Below, piece after piece: positions 1 through 8,489 of a stretch of DNA of 46,267 nucleotides (position 1 is the first letter of the stretch; each line of letters opens with the position of its first letter). The translations under genes were made by a program, and so were the position numbers. The stretch is from contig JAQGMY010000062.1 in NCBI GenBank assembly GCA_028292105.1, forward strand, positions 1 to 46,267, read 5' to 3'. The notes below the pieces were generated by a model. The model was not told the origin of the DNA and did no database searches. It saw only the letters and a list, made by a program, of their open reading frames with translations. This DNA comes from Ramlibacter sp. (GTDB taxonomy: Bacteria; Pseudomonadota; Gammaproteobacteria; Burkholderiales; Burkholderiaceae_C).

Positions 1-28
1 GATCGGCCCCCACCCCTAAAATGGACGC

Positions 29-880
29 GTGCCCATCCTCAACGCCGACCTCCACTGCCATTCCGTGGTCTCCGACGGCACGCTCACGCCCGAAGCCCTG
101 GCGGCGCGGGCGGCTGGCAACGGCGTGGAGCTCTGGGCGCTGACCGACCATGACGAGATCGGCGGCCAGCAGCGGGCGATGGCCGCCGCCCATGCGCATG
201 GCATGAAATACCTGACCGGCACCGAGATCTCGGTCACCTTCGCGGGTGAGACGGTGCACATCATCGGGCTGGGCTTCGACCCGGAGGATCCCGAGATGAA
301 GCGCGGCCTGCAGGAAACCCGCGGCGGGCGCGAGGACCGGGCCAGGGAAATCGCCGCCGGCCTGGCGCAGGTCGGCATCCAGGACGCCTACGAAGGCGCG
401 CTCAGGTACGTCGGCAATCCGGAACTGATCTCGCGCACCCATTTCGCCCGGTTCATGGTGGACAGCGGCGTCTGCAAGGACACCGGCGACGTGTTCCGCC
501 GCTTCCTCACCGACGGCAAGCCTGGCTACGTGCCGCATCGCTGGGCTTCCCTCAAGCACGCGGTCGAGTGGATCACCAAGGCCGGCGGCATCGCCGTGAT
601 CGCCCACCCGGCGCGCTACAAGTTCACCGCCAACGAGGAGTACGCGCTCTTCACCGAGTTCAAGGCGCATGGCGGCCGCGGCGTCGAGGTGGTCACGGGC
701 AGCCACACGCCGGCCGAGTACGTGAAATATGGCGAGACGGCCCGGGAGTTCGGCCTGGCCGCCTCGCGCGGCAGCGATTTCCACAGCCCGGACGAAAGCC
801 ACACCGACCTTGGCAAGCTGCCCAACCTGGCGGCGGGGCTGACCCCGGTCTGGGAACTGGTGGCCGATCGCATCCGGTGA
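29..880 (+). CDS. rnm: PHP-domain phosphoesterase (3',5'-nucleoside bisphosphate phosphatase / RNase AM family)
   Basis: This is a 283-residue cytoplasmic PHP-family metallo-phosphoesterase of the YciV/TrpH group. Characterised members remove the 3'-phosphate from nucleotides such as pAp and trim short 5'-monophosphate RNA. The metal-binding motifs are visible: DLHCHS at residues 7-12, TDHDEIGG near 39-46, IAHPARYK near 192 and SRGSDFH near 245. The GTG start at 29 puts the first metal motif at the usual distance from the N-terminus; an ATG at 21 is in another frame. Its stop overlaps the next gene by four bases, making it the first visible gene of a five-gene operon. The family call is firm; the exact substrate is inferred from homologues. 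Confidence 0.88.
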   Translation: MPILNADLHCHSVVSDGTLTPEALAARAAGNGVELWALTDHDEIGGQQRAMAAAHAHGMKYLTGTEISVTFAGETVHIIGLGFDPEDPEMKRGLQETRGGREDRAREIAAGLAQVGIQDAYEGALRYVGNPELISRTHFARFMVDSGVCKDTGDVFRRFLTDGKPGYVPHRWASLKHAVEWITKAGGIAVIAHPARYKFTANEEYALFTEFKAHGGRGVEVVTGSHTPAEYVKYGETAREFGLAASRGSDFHSPDESHTDLGKLPNLAAGLTPVWELVADRIR

Positions 881-1788
881 GCGGCACCGGCGCCCAGCGA
901 CTGCGCGGCGCCGGCCCTCTGGTCGGCATCCTGCTGGTGATAGCCGCCGGCGCCTGCTTTTCCGCCCTCGACACCACGACCAAGTGGGTCAGCGCCTCGC
1001 TGCCGCTGCTGATGGCGCTGTGGTGCCGCTACTTCTTCCAATCACTCGCGACCACGGCCGTGGTGCTGCCCACCCGTGGCTGGCAGGTCTGGCGCACGCG
1101 CCGGCTGGCCTGGCAGCTGGTGCGCGGGTTGCTGCTGCTCACCAGCAGCCTGCTCGCCTTCATCAGCCTGCGCTACCTGCCGGTGGGCGAGTTCACCGCC
1201 ATCGTCATGATCACGCCGCTGGTGGTGACGCTGCTGGCGGCCACGCTGCTCAAGGAGCACGTCTCGGGCCTGCGCTGGCTGCTGGTGGCAGGCGGCTTCG
1301 CCGGCACGGTGATCATCATCCGCCCGGGCGGCGCCAGCTTCGGCTGGACCAGCCTGCTGCCATTGGCGCTGGTGGCCAGCAACGCCAGCTTCCAGGTGCT
1401 CACCAGCAAGCTGGCGCGCACCGAAGATCCGGTGACCATGCACATGTACACCGGCTGGACCGGCACCATCGTCGCTTCGCTGGCGCTGCCCTTCGTCTGG
1501 GTGACGGTCACGGACCCGTGGGTGTGGGCCGGGCTCGCCTTCATGGGACTGATGGGAACGGTCGGCCACTTCCTGCTGATCCTGGCCTACTACCGGGCGC
1601 CCGCCGCCACGCTCACGCCCTACCTGTACAGCCAGATCGCCTTTGCCATGCTGGGCGGCTTCCTCGTGTTTTCCCACGTGCCCGACCACCTTTCCATGGC
1701 GGGAATCGTCATGATCGCGGTCTGCGGCGCCGCCGGCGCCTGGCTGACGGTGCGCGAAAGGCGTGGGCCGCGAGCCGCTGCCTCCTGA
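877..1788 (+). CDS. EamA/DMT-superfamily membrane transporter
   Basis: A 303-residue inner-membrane protein with about ten hydrophobic segments arranged as two EamA repeats. The first repeat ends near the RPGG motif (about residue 148) and the second covers the remainder. DMT-family proteins export metabolites or amino acids, and the substrate here is unknown. The ORF track opens this frame at 568, but that stretch only shadows the PHP gene. The GTG at 877 overlaps the upstream TGA (GTGA) and starts directly before the first membrane segment, so translational coupling is likely. An SAM-transporter-like role is possible but not shown. Confidence 0.85.
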   Translation: MSGTGAQRLRGAGPLVGILLVIAAGACFSALDTTTKWVSASLPLLMALWCRYFFQSLATTAVVLPTRGWQVWRTRRLAWQLVRGLLLLTSSLLAFISLRYLPVGEFTAIVMITPLVVTLLAATLLKEHVSGLRWLLVAGGFAGTVIIIRPGGASFGWTSLLPLALVASNASFQVLTSKLARTEDPVTMHMYTGWTGTIVASLALPFVWVTVTDPWVWAGLAFMGLMGTVGHFLLILAYYRAPAATLTPYLYSQIAFAMLGGFLVFSHVPDHLSMAGIVMIAVCGAAGAWLTVRERRGPRAAAS

Positions 1789-1795
1789 GACCAAG

Positions 1796-2431
1796 ATGGC
1801 CCAGTTCTTCGACCTGCATCCGGACAACCCGCAGCCGCGCCTGCTCAAGCAGGCCGTGGCCATCCTCGCGTCGGGAGGTGTCGTCGCCGTGCCGACCGAC
1901 TCCAGCTACGCCATCGCCTGCCACCTCGACGACAAGGCAGCCGCCGACCGCCTGCGCCAGATCCGCCGCGTCGACGACAAGCATCACCTGACCTTGCTGT
2001 GCCGCGACCTGAGCGAAGTCGCCAACTACGCGCGCGTGGACAACAAGCAATACCGGTTGCTCAAGTCCGCCACGCCCGGTCCCTACACCTTCATCCTCGA
2101 GGCCACCCGCGAAGTGCCGCGCCGCGTGAGCCATCCGCAGCGCAAGACCATCGGCTTGCGCGTGCCGGACCACAAGGTGCTGCAGCAGTTGCTGGAGCTG
2201 CTCGGGGCCCCGTTGTTGTCCACCACCCTGATGGATCCGCAGGACGGCGAGATCCTGAACGAGCCCGGGGAGATCCGGCGCCGTTTCGAAAAGCAGCTGG
2301 CCGCGGTGATAGGCGCCGGCCCCTGCGCCGACCAGCCCACCACGGTGGTGGACCTCACCCCCATGGGCCAGGGCGGGGACGCCGTGCTGGTGCGCCAAGG
2401 CCGCGGCGATGCCTCGGTATTGGGGCTCTGA
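1796..2431 (+). CDS. Sua5/YciO/YrdC-family protein (L-threonylcarbamoyladenylate synthase-like)
   Basis: A 211-residue YrdC-fold protein. Family members make threonylcarbamoyl-AMP for tRNA t6A37 modification. The YciO branch shares the fold but may have another role, and the opening MAQFFDLHPDNPQPRLLKQA resembles YciO more than TsaC. The nucleotide-binding part is seen in GGVVAVPTDSSYAIAC (about residues 23-38) and in the KTIGLRVPDH segment. I chose the ATG at 1796; the GTG at 1763 lies inside the transporter gene and would add an atypical N-terminus. The gene sits between the transporter and the protease genes in one operon, seven bases after the preceding stop. Confidence 0.85.
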   Translation: MAQFFDLHPDNPQPRLLKQAVAILASGGVVAVPTDSSYAIACHLDDKAAADRLRQIRRVDDKHHLTLLCRDLSEVANYARVDNKQYRLLKSATPGPYTFILEATREVPRRVSHPQRKTIGLRVPDHKVLQQLLELLGAPLLSTTLMDPQDGEILNEPGEIRRRFEKQLAAVIGAGPCADQPTTVVDLTPMGQGGDAVLVRQGRGDASVLGL

Positions 2432-2443
2432 GACAATGGGGCG

Positions 2444-3112
2444 GTGGATTTCAACAACCTCATACAGACCGTCCTGATCTATGCACTGCCGGTGCTGTTC
2501 GCCATCACCGTGCACGAGGCCGCGCACGGCTACGTGGCGCGCTACCTGGGCGACAACACGGCGTACGTGCAAGGCCGGGTCACGCTCAACCCCCTGAAGC
2601 ACATCGACCCCATAGGCACCATCCTGATGCCGCTGATGCTGTACTTCGCCACTTCCGGGGCCTTTCTTTTCGGCTACGCCAAGCCGGTGCCGGTGAACTT
2701 CAGCCACTTGCGCCGCCCCAAGCGCGACATGGTTTGGGTGGCGCTGGCCGGTCCCGCCTCCAACTTCATCCAGGCGATCCTGTGGGCGCTGCTGTTCACG
2801 ATCCTGGTCGGCAGCGGGGCGCAGGAGCGCTTCTTCCTCGACATGGCCAAGGCGGGCGTGCTGGTGAACCTGGTGATGTGGGCCTTCAACCTGTTTCCGC
2901 TGCCGCCGCTCGATGGCGGCCGGGTGCTGGCCGGGCTGCTGCCGGCGCGCCAGGCGATCGCCTTCAGCCGCATCGAGCCCTGGGGTTTCTTCATCGTCAT
3001 GGGCCTGGTGCTCGCGGGCATCGTCGGCACGATCTGGCTGCGGCCCCTGATGGCGGCCGGTTACTGGGTGATCAGCGTGCTGATGGCCCCGCTGAACCTC
3101 CTGCTGAACTGA
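2444..3112 (+). CDS. Site-2 protease family protein (M50 metalloprotease)
   Basis: A 222-residue polytopic intramembrane zinc protease of the compact M50 type. The zinc site is visible as HEAAH near residue 24 in the first membrane helix, with the third ligand in NLFPLPPLDGGRVL near residue 152. Both motifs are intact, so activity is expected. It has no PDZ domain and is much shorter than RseP, so it is not the sigma-E protease; substrates are unknown. The start is the GTG at 2444, twelve bases after the previous stop, and the stop lies four bases before trpS. Confidence 0.88.
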   Translation: MDFNNLIQTVLIYALPVLFAITVHEAAHGYVARYLGDNTAYVQGRVTLNPLKHIDPIGTILMPLMLYFATSGAFLFGYAKPVPVNFSHLRRPKRDMVWVALAGPASNFIQAILWALLFTILVGSGAQERFFLDMAKAGVLVNLVMWAFNLFPLPPLDGGRVLAGLLPARQAIAFSRIEPWGFFIVMGLVLAGIVGTIWLRPLMAAGYWVISVLMAPLNLLLN

Positions 3113-3116
3113 ACGC

Positions 3117-4409
3117 ATGCGCCCGATCGAACGCTTCCTCACCGGCATCACCACCACCGGCACGCCGCACCTGGGCAACTACGTGGGCGCGATCCGCCCG
3201 GCGGTCCAGGCCAGCAAGCGCGAAGGCACCGAGAACTTCTACTTCCTGGCGGACTACCACGCCCTGATCAAGTGCGACGAGCCGGCGCGGATCCAGCGCT
3301 CCACGCTGGAGATCGCCGCCTGCTGGCTGGCCGCGGGACTCGATGCGCAGCAGGTGTTCTTCTATCGGCAGTCGGACATCCCCGAGATCCCGGAGCTGAC
3401 CTGGCTGCTCACCTGCGTCACCGGCAAGGGCGTGCTCAATCGCGCCCACGCCTACAAGGCGCAGGTCGACAAGAACCTCGCCGCCGGCGTCGACGCGGAC
3501 GCCGAAGTGACGGCCGGCCTGTTCATGTATCCGGTGCTGATGGCCGCCGACATCCTGCTGTTCCAGGCGCACAAGATCCCGGTGGGGCGCGACCAGATCC
3601 AGCACATCGAGATGGCGCGCGACATGGCGCAAAGCTACAACCATCTGTACGGCGAGCACCTGGTGCTGCCGGAGGCGGCGGTCGACGAGTCCGTGGCGCT
3701 GCTGCCCGGGCTGGACGGGCGGAAAATGAGCAAGAGCTACGACAACGTGATCGCGCTGTTCGGGCCGCGCGAGCAGGTGCGCAAGCAGATCTTCTCGATC
3801 GTCACCGACTCGCGCGCACCGGGCGAACCCAAGCAGGTCGAGGGCTCGGCGCTGTTCCAGATCTACCAGGCCTTCGCGTCGGCGCAAGAGACGCAGCAGT
3901 TGCGCCAGGCCTATGCGGACGGCATCGCCTGGTCGGACGCCAAGCAGCTGCTGTTCGAGCGCATCGACCGCGAAGTGGCGCCCATGCGCGAGCGCTACGA
4001 GCAACTGGTGGCCAATCCGCACGCGCTCGAAGAGATCCTGCAAGCCGGCGCCGCCAAGGCGCGCGCCCGGGCCACCCCTTTCCTGCGCGAACTGCGCCAC
4101 GCGGTGGGGCTGCGCAACCTCGCGGCGAGCGCGGCCACCGGCAAGAAGGCGCAGGCCAGGGCGGCGCTTCCCAGCTTCAAGCAGTATCGCGAAGCCGATG
4201 GCCGGTTCTACTTCAAGTTCGTCGATGCGCAGGGCCGCTTGCTGCTGCAGAGCGCCGGCTTCGCTTCACCCAAGGAAGCCGGGCAGTTCATCGCGCAGCT
4301 GAAGGCGTCCCAGGCGCTGCCCGACGCGGCGATGGCGACGCCGCCGGACGGTGTCGAAGCCGGGCAGGTGACGACCGCGCTGAAGCACCTGGCCGACAGT
4401 GGAAACTAA
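3117..4409 (+). CDS. trpS: Tryptophanyl-tRNA synthetase with C-terminal YegP-like extension
   Basis: A 430-residue class I synthetase that charges tRNA-Trp. The HIGH-type motif appears as TPHLGNYVG near residues 15-23 and the KMSKS loop as GRKMSKSYDN near 202-211. The catalytic and anticodon regions end near residue 335, the usual length for bacterial TrpS. About 90 extra residues follow: an Ala/Lys-rich linker, then RFYFKFVDAQGRLLLQSAGF and a helix (about 360-395). These resemble one DUF1508/YegP repeat (strand, turn, strand, helix). The ATG at 3117 closes the operon started at the PHP gene. The TrpS call is very firm; the identity of the tail is my inference from its pattern. Confidence 0.95.
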   Translation: MRPIERFLTGITTTGTPHLGNYVGAIRPAVQASKREGTENFYFLADYHALIKCDEPARIQRSTLEIAACWLAAGLDAQQVFFYRQSDIPEIPELTWLLTCVTGKGVLNRAHAYKAQVDKNLAAGVDADAEVTAGLFMYPVLMAADILLFQAHKIPVGRDQIQHIEMARDMAQSYNHLYGEHLVLPEAAVDESVALLPGLDGRKMSKSYDNVIALFGPREQVRKQIFSIVTDSRAPGEPKQVEGSALFQIYQAFASAQETQQLRQAYADGIAWSDAKQLLFERIDREVAPMRERYEQLVANPHALEEILQAGAAKARARATPFLRELRHAVGLRNLAASAATGKKAQARAALPSFKQYREADGRFYFKFVDAQGRLLLQSAGFASPKEAGQFIAQLKASQALPDAAMATPPDGVEAGQVTTALKHLADSGN

Positions 4410-4487
4410 GGCGTTACTACCGAGGTGCTCACCGTGGAAGCAGTATCCTTGCCGCTCGTAGCCGCTGGAATCACATTGTCGAAAATC

Positions 4488-5081
4488 ATGACTGTCTACG
4501 TCATCGACGACCACCCGCTGATGCGGGAGGCCGTGGTGATGCTGCTGCGCCGGATGCGTCCGGGCGCCAACGTCGTCGAACTGGATCGCATCGGCGGCGT
4601 CGAAGCCGCCGTCAAGCAGCACGGTGACCCGGACCTCATCACGCTGGACCTCAAGCTGCCGGACACCACCGGCACTTCGGGTGTGCACGAACTCAAGAAG
4701 CGCTTCCCGCAGACGCCGCTGGCGGTGCTCTCCGCTTCCCCGGCCAGCGACGCCGAGGAGCAGTGCATCGAGGCCGGCGCCGACATCTACATCGAGAAAT
4801 CCTCAGGGGCCCAGGAAATCGGCAACGCGCTGCGTGCGCTGCTGTCCGCCGACGGCCAGTTCGAGGAGCTCGCGCCGACCGACAGCAAGCTGTCGAAGCG
4901 GCAAAAGCAGTTGATCGTGATGCTCGATCGCGGTTTGTCCAACCGCGAGATCGCCGACGAACTCGGCATCAGCGAGCACACGGTCAAGGTCCACCTGTGG
5001 CGCCTGTTCCGCCGCCTGGGCGTCAAGAGCCGCACGCAGACCATCCACTTCGCCCGCACTCACGGCATGTTGACCAGCTGA
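4488..5081 (+). CDS. LuxR/NarL-family response regulator
   Basis: A 197-residue two-component response regulator with an N-terminal receiver and a C-terminal LuxR helix-turn-helix. The acidic pair D7/D8, the phospho-acceptor D54 in LDLKLPD and the conserved lysine in IEKSSG (about 105) are all present. The DNA-binding domain is LSKRQKQLIVML...GLSNREIADELGISEHTVKVHL (about 135-180). I chose the ATG at 4488 because it begins directly with the receiver strand MTVYVIDDH; the GTG at 4425 and TTG at 4476 are upstream alternatives. It converges on the histidine kinase gene and overlaps it by 22 bases, and the two are the likely cognate pair. Confidence 0.9.
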   Translation: MTVYVIDDHPLMREAVVMLLRRMRPGANVVELDRIGGVEAAVKQHGDPDLITLDLKLPDTTGTSGVHELKKRFPQTPLAVLSASPASDAEEQCIEAGADIYIEKSSGAQEIGNALRALLSADGQFEELAPTDSKLSKRQKQLIVMLDRGLSNREIADELGISEHTVKVHLWRLFRRLGVKSRTQTIHFARTHGMLTS

Positions 5082-6475
5082 GCGACCGAGGTCACCGCGC
5101 GTTCGGCAGCGGCGCGCGGGTCGGTCGGCTTGAGCATCAGCCGGAACACCGTGCCCTTGCCTGGCCGCGAGGCCAGCGACAAGGGGTGCCCCAGGATGTT
5201 GGTCAGGCGCGCCACGATGTACAGGCCCAGGCCGAAGCCGTCCTCCGTGCCGGCGTGGCTCGGGACCTTGTAGAACTCGCGGAAGATCTCGCGCTGGTGC
5301 CCCGGCGCGATGCCCCGGCCGGTATCCCAGATCTCGATGCGCAGCCCCTGGCGCGTGGCGCGCGACGCCACGAGGATGCCGCCTTGCTGGGTGTACTTCA
5401 CCGCGTTGGAGATCAGGTTGCCCACCACCCGCTGCAGCAGGATCGGGTCGGACACCGCCGTGCCGGGGCGCACGTGCACCCGGAACTGCAGGCCCTTGGC
5501 TTCGCACAGCGGCCGGTATTGCAGCTCCAGGTCGTGCAGCAGCTTGGCCAGGTGGACCGGCTCGATGTTCAGCCGGATCTTGCCGGAGTCGAGCCTGGCC
5601 AGGTCGAACAGCGAGTCGAACAACTGGTTCACCGCCTTGGTCGATTCGACGATCTTCGGCGCCAGTTCGTGCACCAGCTCCGGCTCGCTTCCCAGCCAGT
5701 CGGCGTAGAGGCCCAGCGCGTGCACCGGCTGGCGGATGTCGTGGGCGGCGCTGGCGAGGAAGCGGTTCTTGATCTCGACGGCGTCGAGCGCCGCCTGCGT
5801 CTGGCGGGTGAGCGATTCGATCAACTGCGTATTGCGGAACTGCAGCTCGAAATTCTTGCGCTGCGTGTGGTGCAGCCGGTCGCCGGCCTGCAGCAGCACC
5901 TGCCAGAACAGCAGCAGCAGGGTCACCACCCACCAGTGGTAGGCCGGCCCCTGCAGCTGCAGCTCCATTCCCATGCGCCAGGCCATCACCGCCAGCGCCG
6001 TCGCCGCCAGGGTGTTCAGGTAGGTGCGCATCGCGGCGCGCAGGCTGGAAAGGGTGTTGATCGAGACCATCGCCAGTCCGGCCAGCGCCAGCCAGCAAAT
6101 GAACTGGTCCGCGAGTGACGAGCGGTCGAAATACAGCACCGTCATCAGGCCCCACACCAGGGCGGACAGCGGCCACACCCACTGGTAGCGGCGAAAGAAC
6201 GCCAGGTGTTCGCTGGTGCCGCGATCCACCACTTCGCGCTGGTAGCGGCGCAGGATTGCGAAACGGGCGGCCGCGGTGGCCAGCCCCGCCAGCACCCACA
6301 GCGTCAGCAGCAGCGGCGAGGCATCGGCCCACAGCACCCCCGCGATGATCGCCACCAGCAGCAGCCCCACCCACTGCGTATTGCGCTGGGTGCGCATCAG
6401 GTTGCGAACCAGTTCGCCTTCGACCCAGCGCGCCTCCTCGGAGCTCGTGGGCGTCGGCAGACTCTCTGATTTCAT
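5060..6475 (-). CDS. Membrane-bound sensor histidine kinase
   Basis: A 471-residue hybrid-free histidine kinase. The N-terminal half (about residues 33-190) has roughly six hydrophobic segments and no recognisable periplasmic sensor domain, so it may sense a membrane or intramembrane signal. A coiled linker follows. The H-box is AAHDIRQPVHALGLY (about 243-257); HDIRQP is typical of the kinases paired with LuxR-type regulators in betaproteobacteria. The N-box is NLISNAVKYT, the G1 box DTGRGIAPG and the G2 box GFGLGLYIV. Its 3' end overlaps the converging response regulator gene. All catalytic motifs are intact; the stimulus is unknown. Confidence 0.92.
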   Translation of the reverse strand: MKSESLPTPTSSEEARWVEGELVRNLMRTQRNTQWVGLLLVAIIAGVLWADASPLLLTLWVLAGLATAAARFAILRRYQREVVDRGTSEHLAFFRRYQWVWPLSALVWGLMTVLYFDRSSLADQFICWLALAGLAMVSINTLSSLRAAMRTYLNTLAATALAVMAWRMGMELQLQGPAYHWWVVTLLLLFWQVLLQAGDRLHHTQRKNFELQFRNTQLIESLTRQTQAALDAVEIKNRFLASAAHDIRQPVHALGLYADWLGSEPELVHELAPKIVESTKAVNQLFDSLFDLARLDSGKIRLNIEPVHLAKLLHDLELQYRPLCEAKGLQFRVHVRPGTAVSDPILLQRVVGNLISNAVKYTQQGGILVASRATRQGLRIEIWDTGRGIAPGHQREIFREFYKVPSHAGTEDGFGLGLYIVARLTNILGHPLSLASRPGKGTVFRLMLKPTDPRAAAERAVTSVAQLVNMP

Positions 6476-6681
6476 GAAGCGAGTCTAGAACAAGCCTTCC
6501 GACTGTCCTGCAAACGCGAAGGAACGCACCGACAGAGCTATGGTCCCCGTCCTACATTGCAGTTCACCTCTTGCATCCAGACTCGTCTTTACGTTGACCT
6601 GATGCTCCCGAGACGGCAGCGTAAACACCCTGGACACAGGGCCCCACCCGGTGTTCGCATTTCAACCTTGCAGAGGACCCC

Positions 6682-6909
6682 ATGGACTCCCAAACCGCCG
6701 CCCACGACACCGATAACATCAAGACCACGCCGAAGAAGTCGCTCCGCGGTTTCGCTGCGATGGACCCGCAGCGCCAGCGGGAAATCGCCAGCCTCGGAGG
6801 GCGTGCCGCCCACCAGAGCGGGCATGCCCACGAGTTCACCAGCGAAGAAGCGCGGGCCGCGGGCAAGAAGCGCCACGCCCGCGCCGGCGACGCGCCTCGC
6901 GCCAGCTGA
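6682..6909 (+). CDS. KGG-motif small stress protein
   Basis: A 75-residue, highly charged, Ala/Arg-rich soluble protein with one KGG-type unit: RGFAAMDPQRQREIASLGGRAAH followed by GHAHEFTSEEARAAGKK. This unit is found in YciG/GsiB-type general stress proteins, which are small, hydrophilic and induced by starvation or desiccation; their biochemical role is poorly defined. The ATG at 6682 follows AGAGGA with good spacing. It stands alone and is transcribed away from the kinase gene. The call rests on the motif only. Confidence 0.8.
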   Translation: MDSQTAAHDTDNIKTTPKKSLRGFAAMDPQRQREIASLGGRAAHQSGHAHEFTSEEARAAGKKRHARAGDAPRAS

Positions 6910-6994
6910 ACTGCCCCAGCCGTAGGACGCGGCGGTCCGGGCCTGGGCTGCGGGACTGACAGTTCCGCCCCGGCCCGCACCCTAGGATGCACCC

Positions 6995-7348
6995 ATGCCG
7001 TCCGCAACCGCAGCGCCGTCCACGCCCTCTTCTCTCCCTGCCTGCTCCGCTCCGGCGCAAGTGCATGCTTGCCCGGCGCAGCAGCTGGCGTCAGCGTATC
7101 GCGCGCTCTGGCTCGCCACCCTGTCGCTGATGACGGCCTTCATGCAGACGCAGGCGCCGGCGCATCGCCACCTCATCGCGGGCCGCATAGGCCGCAACTT
7201 CGAAACCCTCTCGCACCCGAACGACTGCTTCGACAGCGGCTGCCGCGCCACCTTTGCCGGCCTGGCCCAGCATTGGGCGCAGAAGGCGGAGCAGTTCGCC
7301 CCCCGGTCCCGGGACGAGCGCAAGGGTGTAGTCGCCGCGCTGCTCTAA
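6995..7348 (+). CDS. Hypothetical protein, Cys-containing
   Basis: A 117-residue ORF that I do not recognise. The first 35 residues are Ser/Ala/Pro-rich and may be untranslated. From about residue 36 the sequence becomes protein-like: QLASAYRALWLATLSLMTAFMQT, then RIGRNFETLSHPNDCFDSGCRATFAGLAQHWAQKAEQ. The two cysteines in DCFDSGC could bind metal or form a disulfide. Internal starts (for example the ATG near 7130) are possible. Codon use matches its neighbours. No partner gene suggests a function, and Ku follows about 130 bases later. Confidence 0.5.
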   Translation: MPSATAAPSTPSSLPACSAPAQVHACPAQQLASAYRALWLATLSLMTAFMQTQAPAHRHLIAGRIGRNFETLSHPNDCFDSGCRATFAGLAQHWAQKAEQFAPRSRDERKGVVAALL

Positions 7349-7475
7349 CCAGGCTAAGCGGCCACCCTAGGCAAGCGCCATGGCAGTGGACGCAGGACTA
7401 CAGCGGCGCCGTCCGGCGTCCGACATGCCTTCCGTGCACACATTCGCAAACTCGCCGAAACATTCGGAAGCGCTT

Positions 7476-8477
7476 ATGGCAGATACCAAGGGCATGGCGA
7501 AAACCTCCACGCGCTCGCTGTGGAAAGGCGCCATCACGTTCGGGCTCGTCCATATTCCCATCGGGCTCTATTCGGCCACGGAGGAGAGCGACGTCGACTT
7601 CGACTGGCTCGACAAGCGCACGATGGACCCGGTCGGCTACAAGCGCATCAACAAGCGCACCGGGCAGGAGATCGACAAGGACAACGTGGTCAAGGGCGTG
7701 GAGCATGGCAAGGGCAACTATGTGGTCCTGTCGGCCGATGAGATCGCCGAAGCCTACCCCCGCACCACGCAGACCATAGAGATAGAGGCTTTCGTCGACG
7801 TCGACGAGGTGCCGTTCGTCTATCTCGAAAAGCCGTACTACACGGCGCCGATCAACAAGGCGGACAAGGTCTACGCGCTGCTGCGCGAAGCCCTCAAGGA
7901 AACCGGCAAGGCCGGACTCGCCAAGGTCGTGATCCGCAGCAAGCAGCACCTTGCGGTGGTGCTGCCCTGCGGGCCGGCGCTGGTGCTGAACCTGCTGCGC
8001 TGGGGCGGCGAGGTCCGGTCCGCCGACGACCTGCCGCTGCCGGCCAGCGGCAAAGCGGGCGTCAAGGACGCCGAACTGGCCATGGCCAAGCACCTGATCG
8101 AGGACATGAGTGGCCACTGGAGCGCCACCGAGTACCAGGACAATTTCCACGACGCCGTCATGAAGCTGGTGGAAGCCAAGGCCAAGGCCGGCGAATCCGA
8201 GGCGGTGGCCCCGCTGGAAGAAGCGCCGCCAGCGCAAGGCGCCGACGTCATCGACCTCACCGAACTGCTGCGGCGCAGCCTGAGGGGCGGCGCCCGGACG
8301 GAATCCGCACCGGCGAAGAAGGCAGCTTCGTCGACGACCGCGCACAAGACGACGGCTTCCCGCAGCCGCAAGCCCGCCGCGGAGCGCGCCGCGGCTGCCA
8401 GTCCGCCCCGCAAGCGCGCCGCCCCGGCCGCCAAGCGGGCCACCGCCAAGACTTCACCGGCGCGACGCGCCGGCTGA
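7476..8477 (+). CDS. ku: Bacterial Ku DNA end-binding protein
   Basis: A 333-residue Ku homologue that would form a homodimeric ring on double-strand ends in non-homologous end joining. The Ku core begins at SLWKGAITFGLVHIPIGLYSAT (about residue 14) and contains DVDFDWLDKRTMDPVGYKRINKRTG and VDEVPFVYLEKPYYTAP; it ends near residue 260. The tail is Lys/Arg/Ala-rich and low-complexity, as in bacterial Ku proteins that use it to bind DNA and modulate LigD. I chose the ATG at 7476 because GGAAG lies five bases upstream; the ORF track start at 7380 adds an unrelated N-terminus, and the ATG at 7494 is an alternative. No ligD gene is in the window. Confidence 0.93.
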   Translation: MADTKGMAKTSTRSLWKGAITFGLVHIPIGLYSATEESDVDFDWLDKRTMDPVGYKRINKRTGQEIDKDNVVKGVEHGKGNYVVLSADEIAEAYPRTTQTIEIEAFVDVDEVPFVYLEKPYYTAPINKADKVYALLREALKETGKAGLAKVVIRSKQHLAVVLPCGPALVLNLLRWGGEVRSADDLPLPASGKAGVKDAELAMAKHLIEDMSGHWSATEYQDNFHDAVMKLVEAKAKAGESEAVAPLEEAPPAQGADVIDLTELLRRSLRGGARTESAPAKKAASSTTAHKTTASRSRKPAAERAAAASPPRKRAAPAAKRATAKTSPARRAG

Positions 8478-8489
8478 CCGAGAGCGAAC

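Noticed and set aside
4803-6374. A 523-codon reverse-strand ORF covering the kinase.
   Set aside because: Composition is Arg/Gly/Ala-rich; the overlapping frame at 5060-6475 carries all the kinase motifs.
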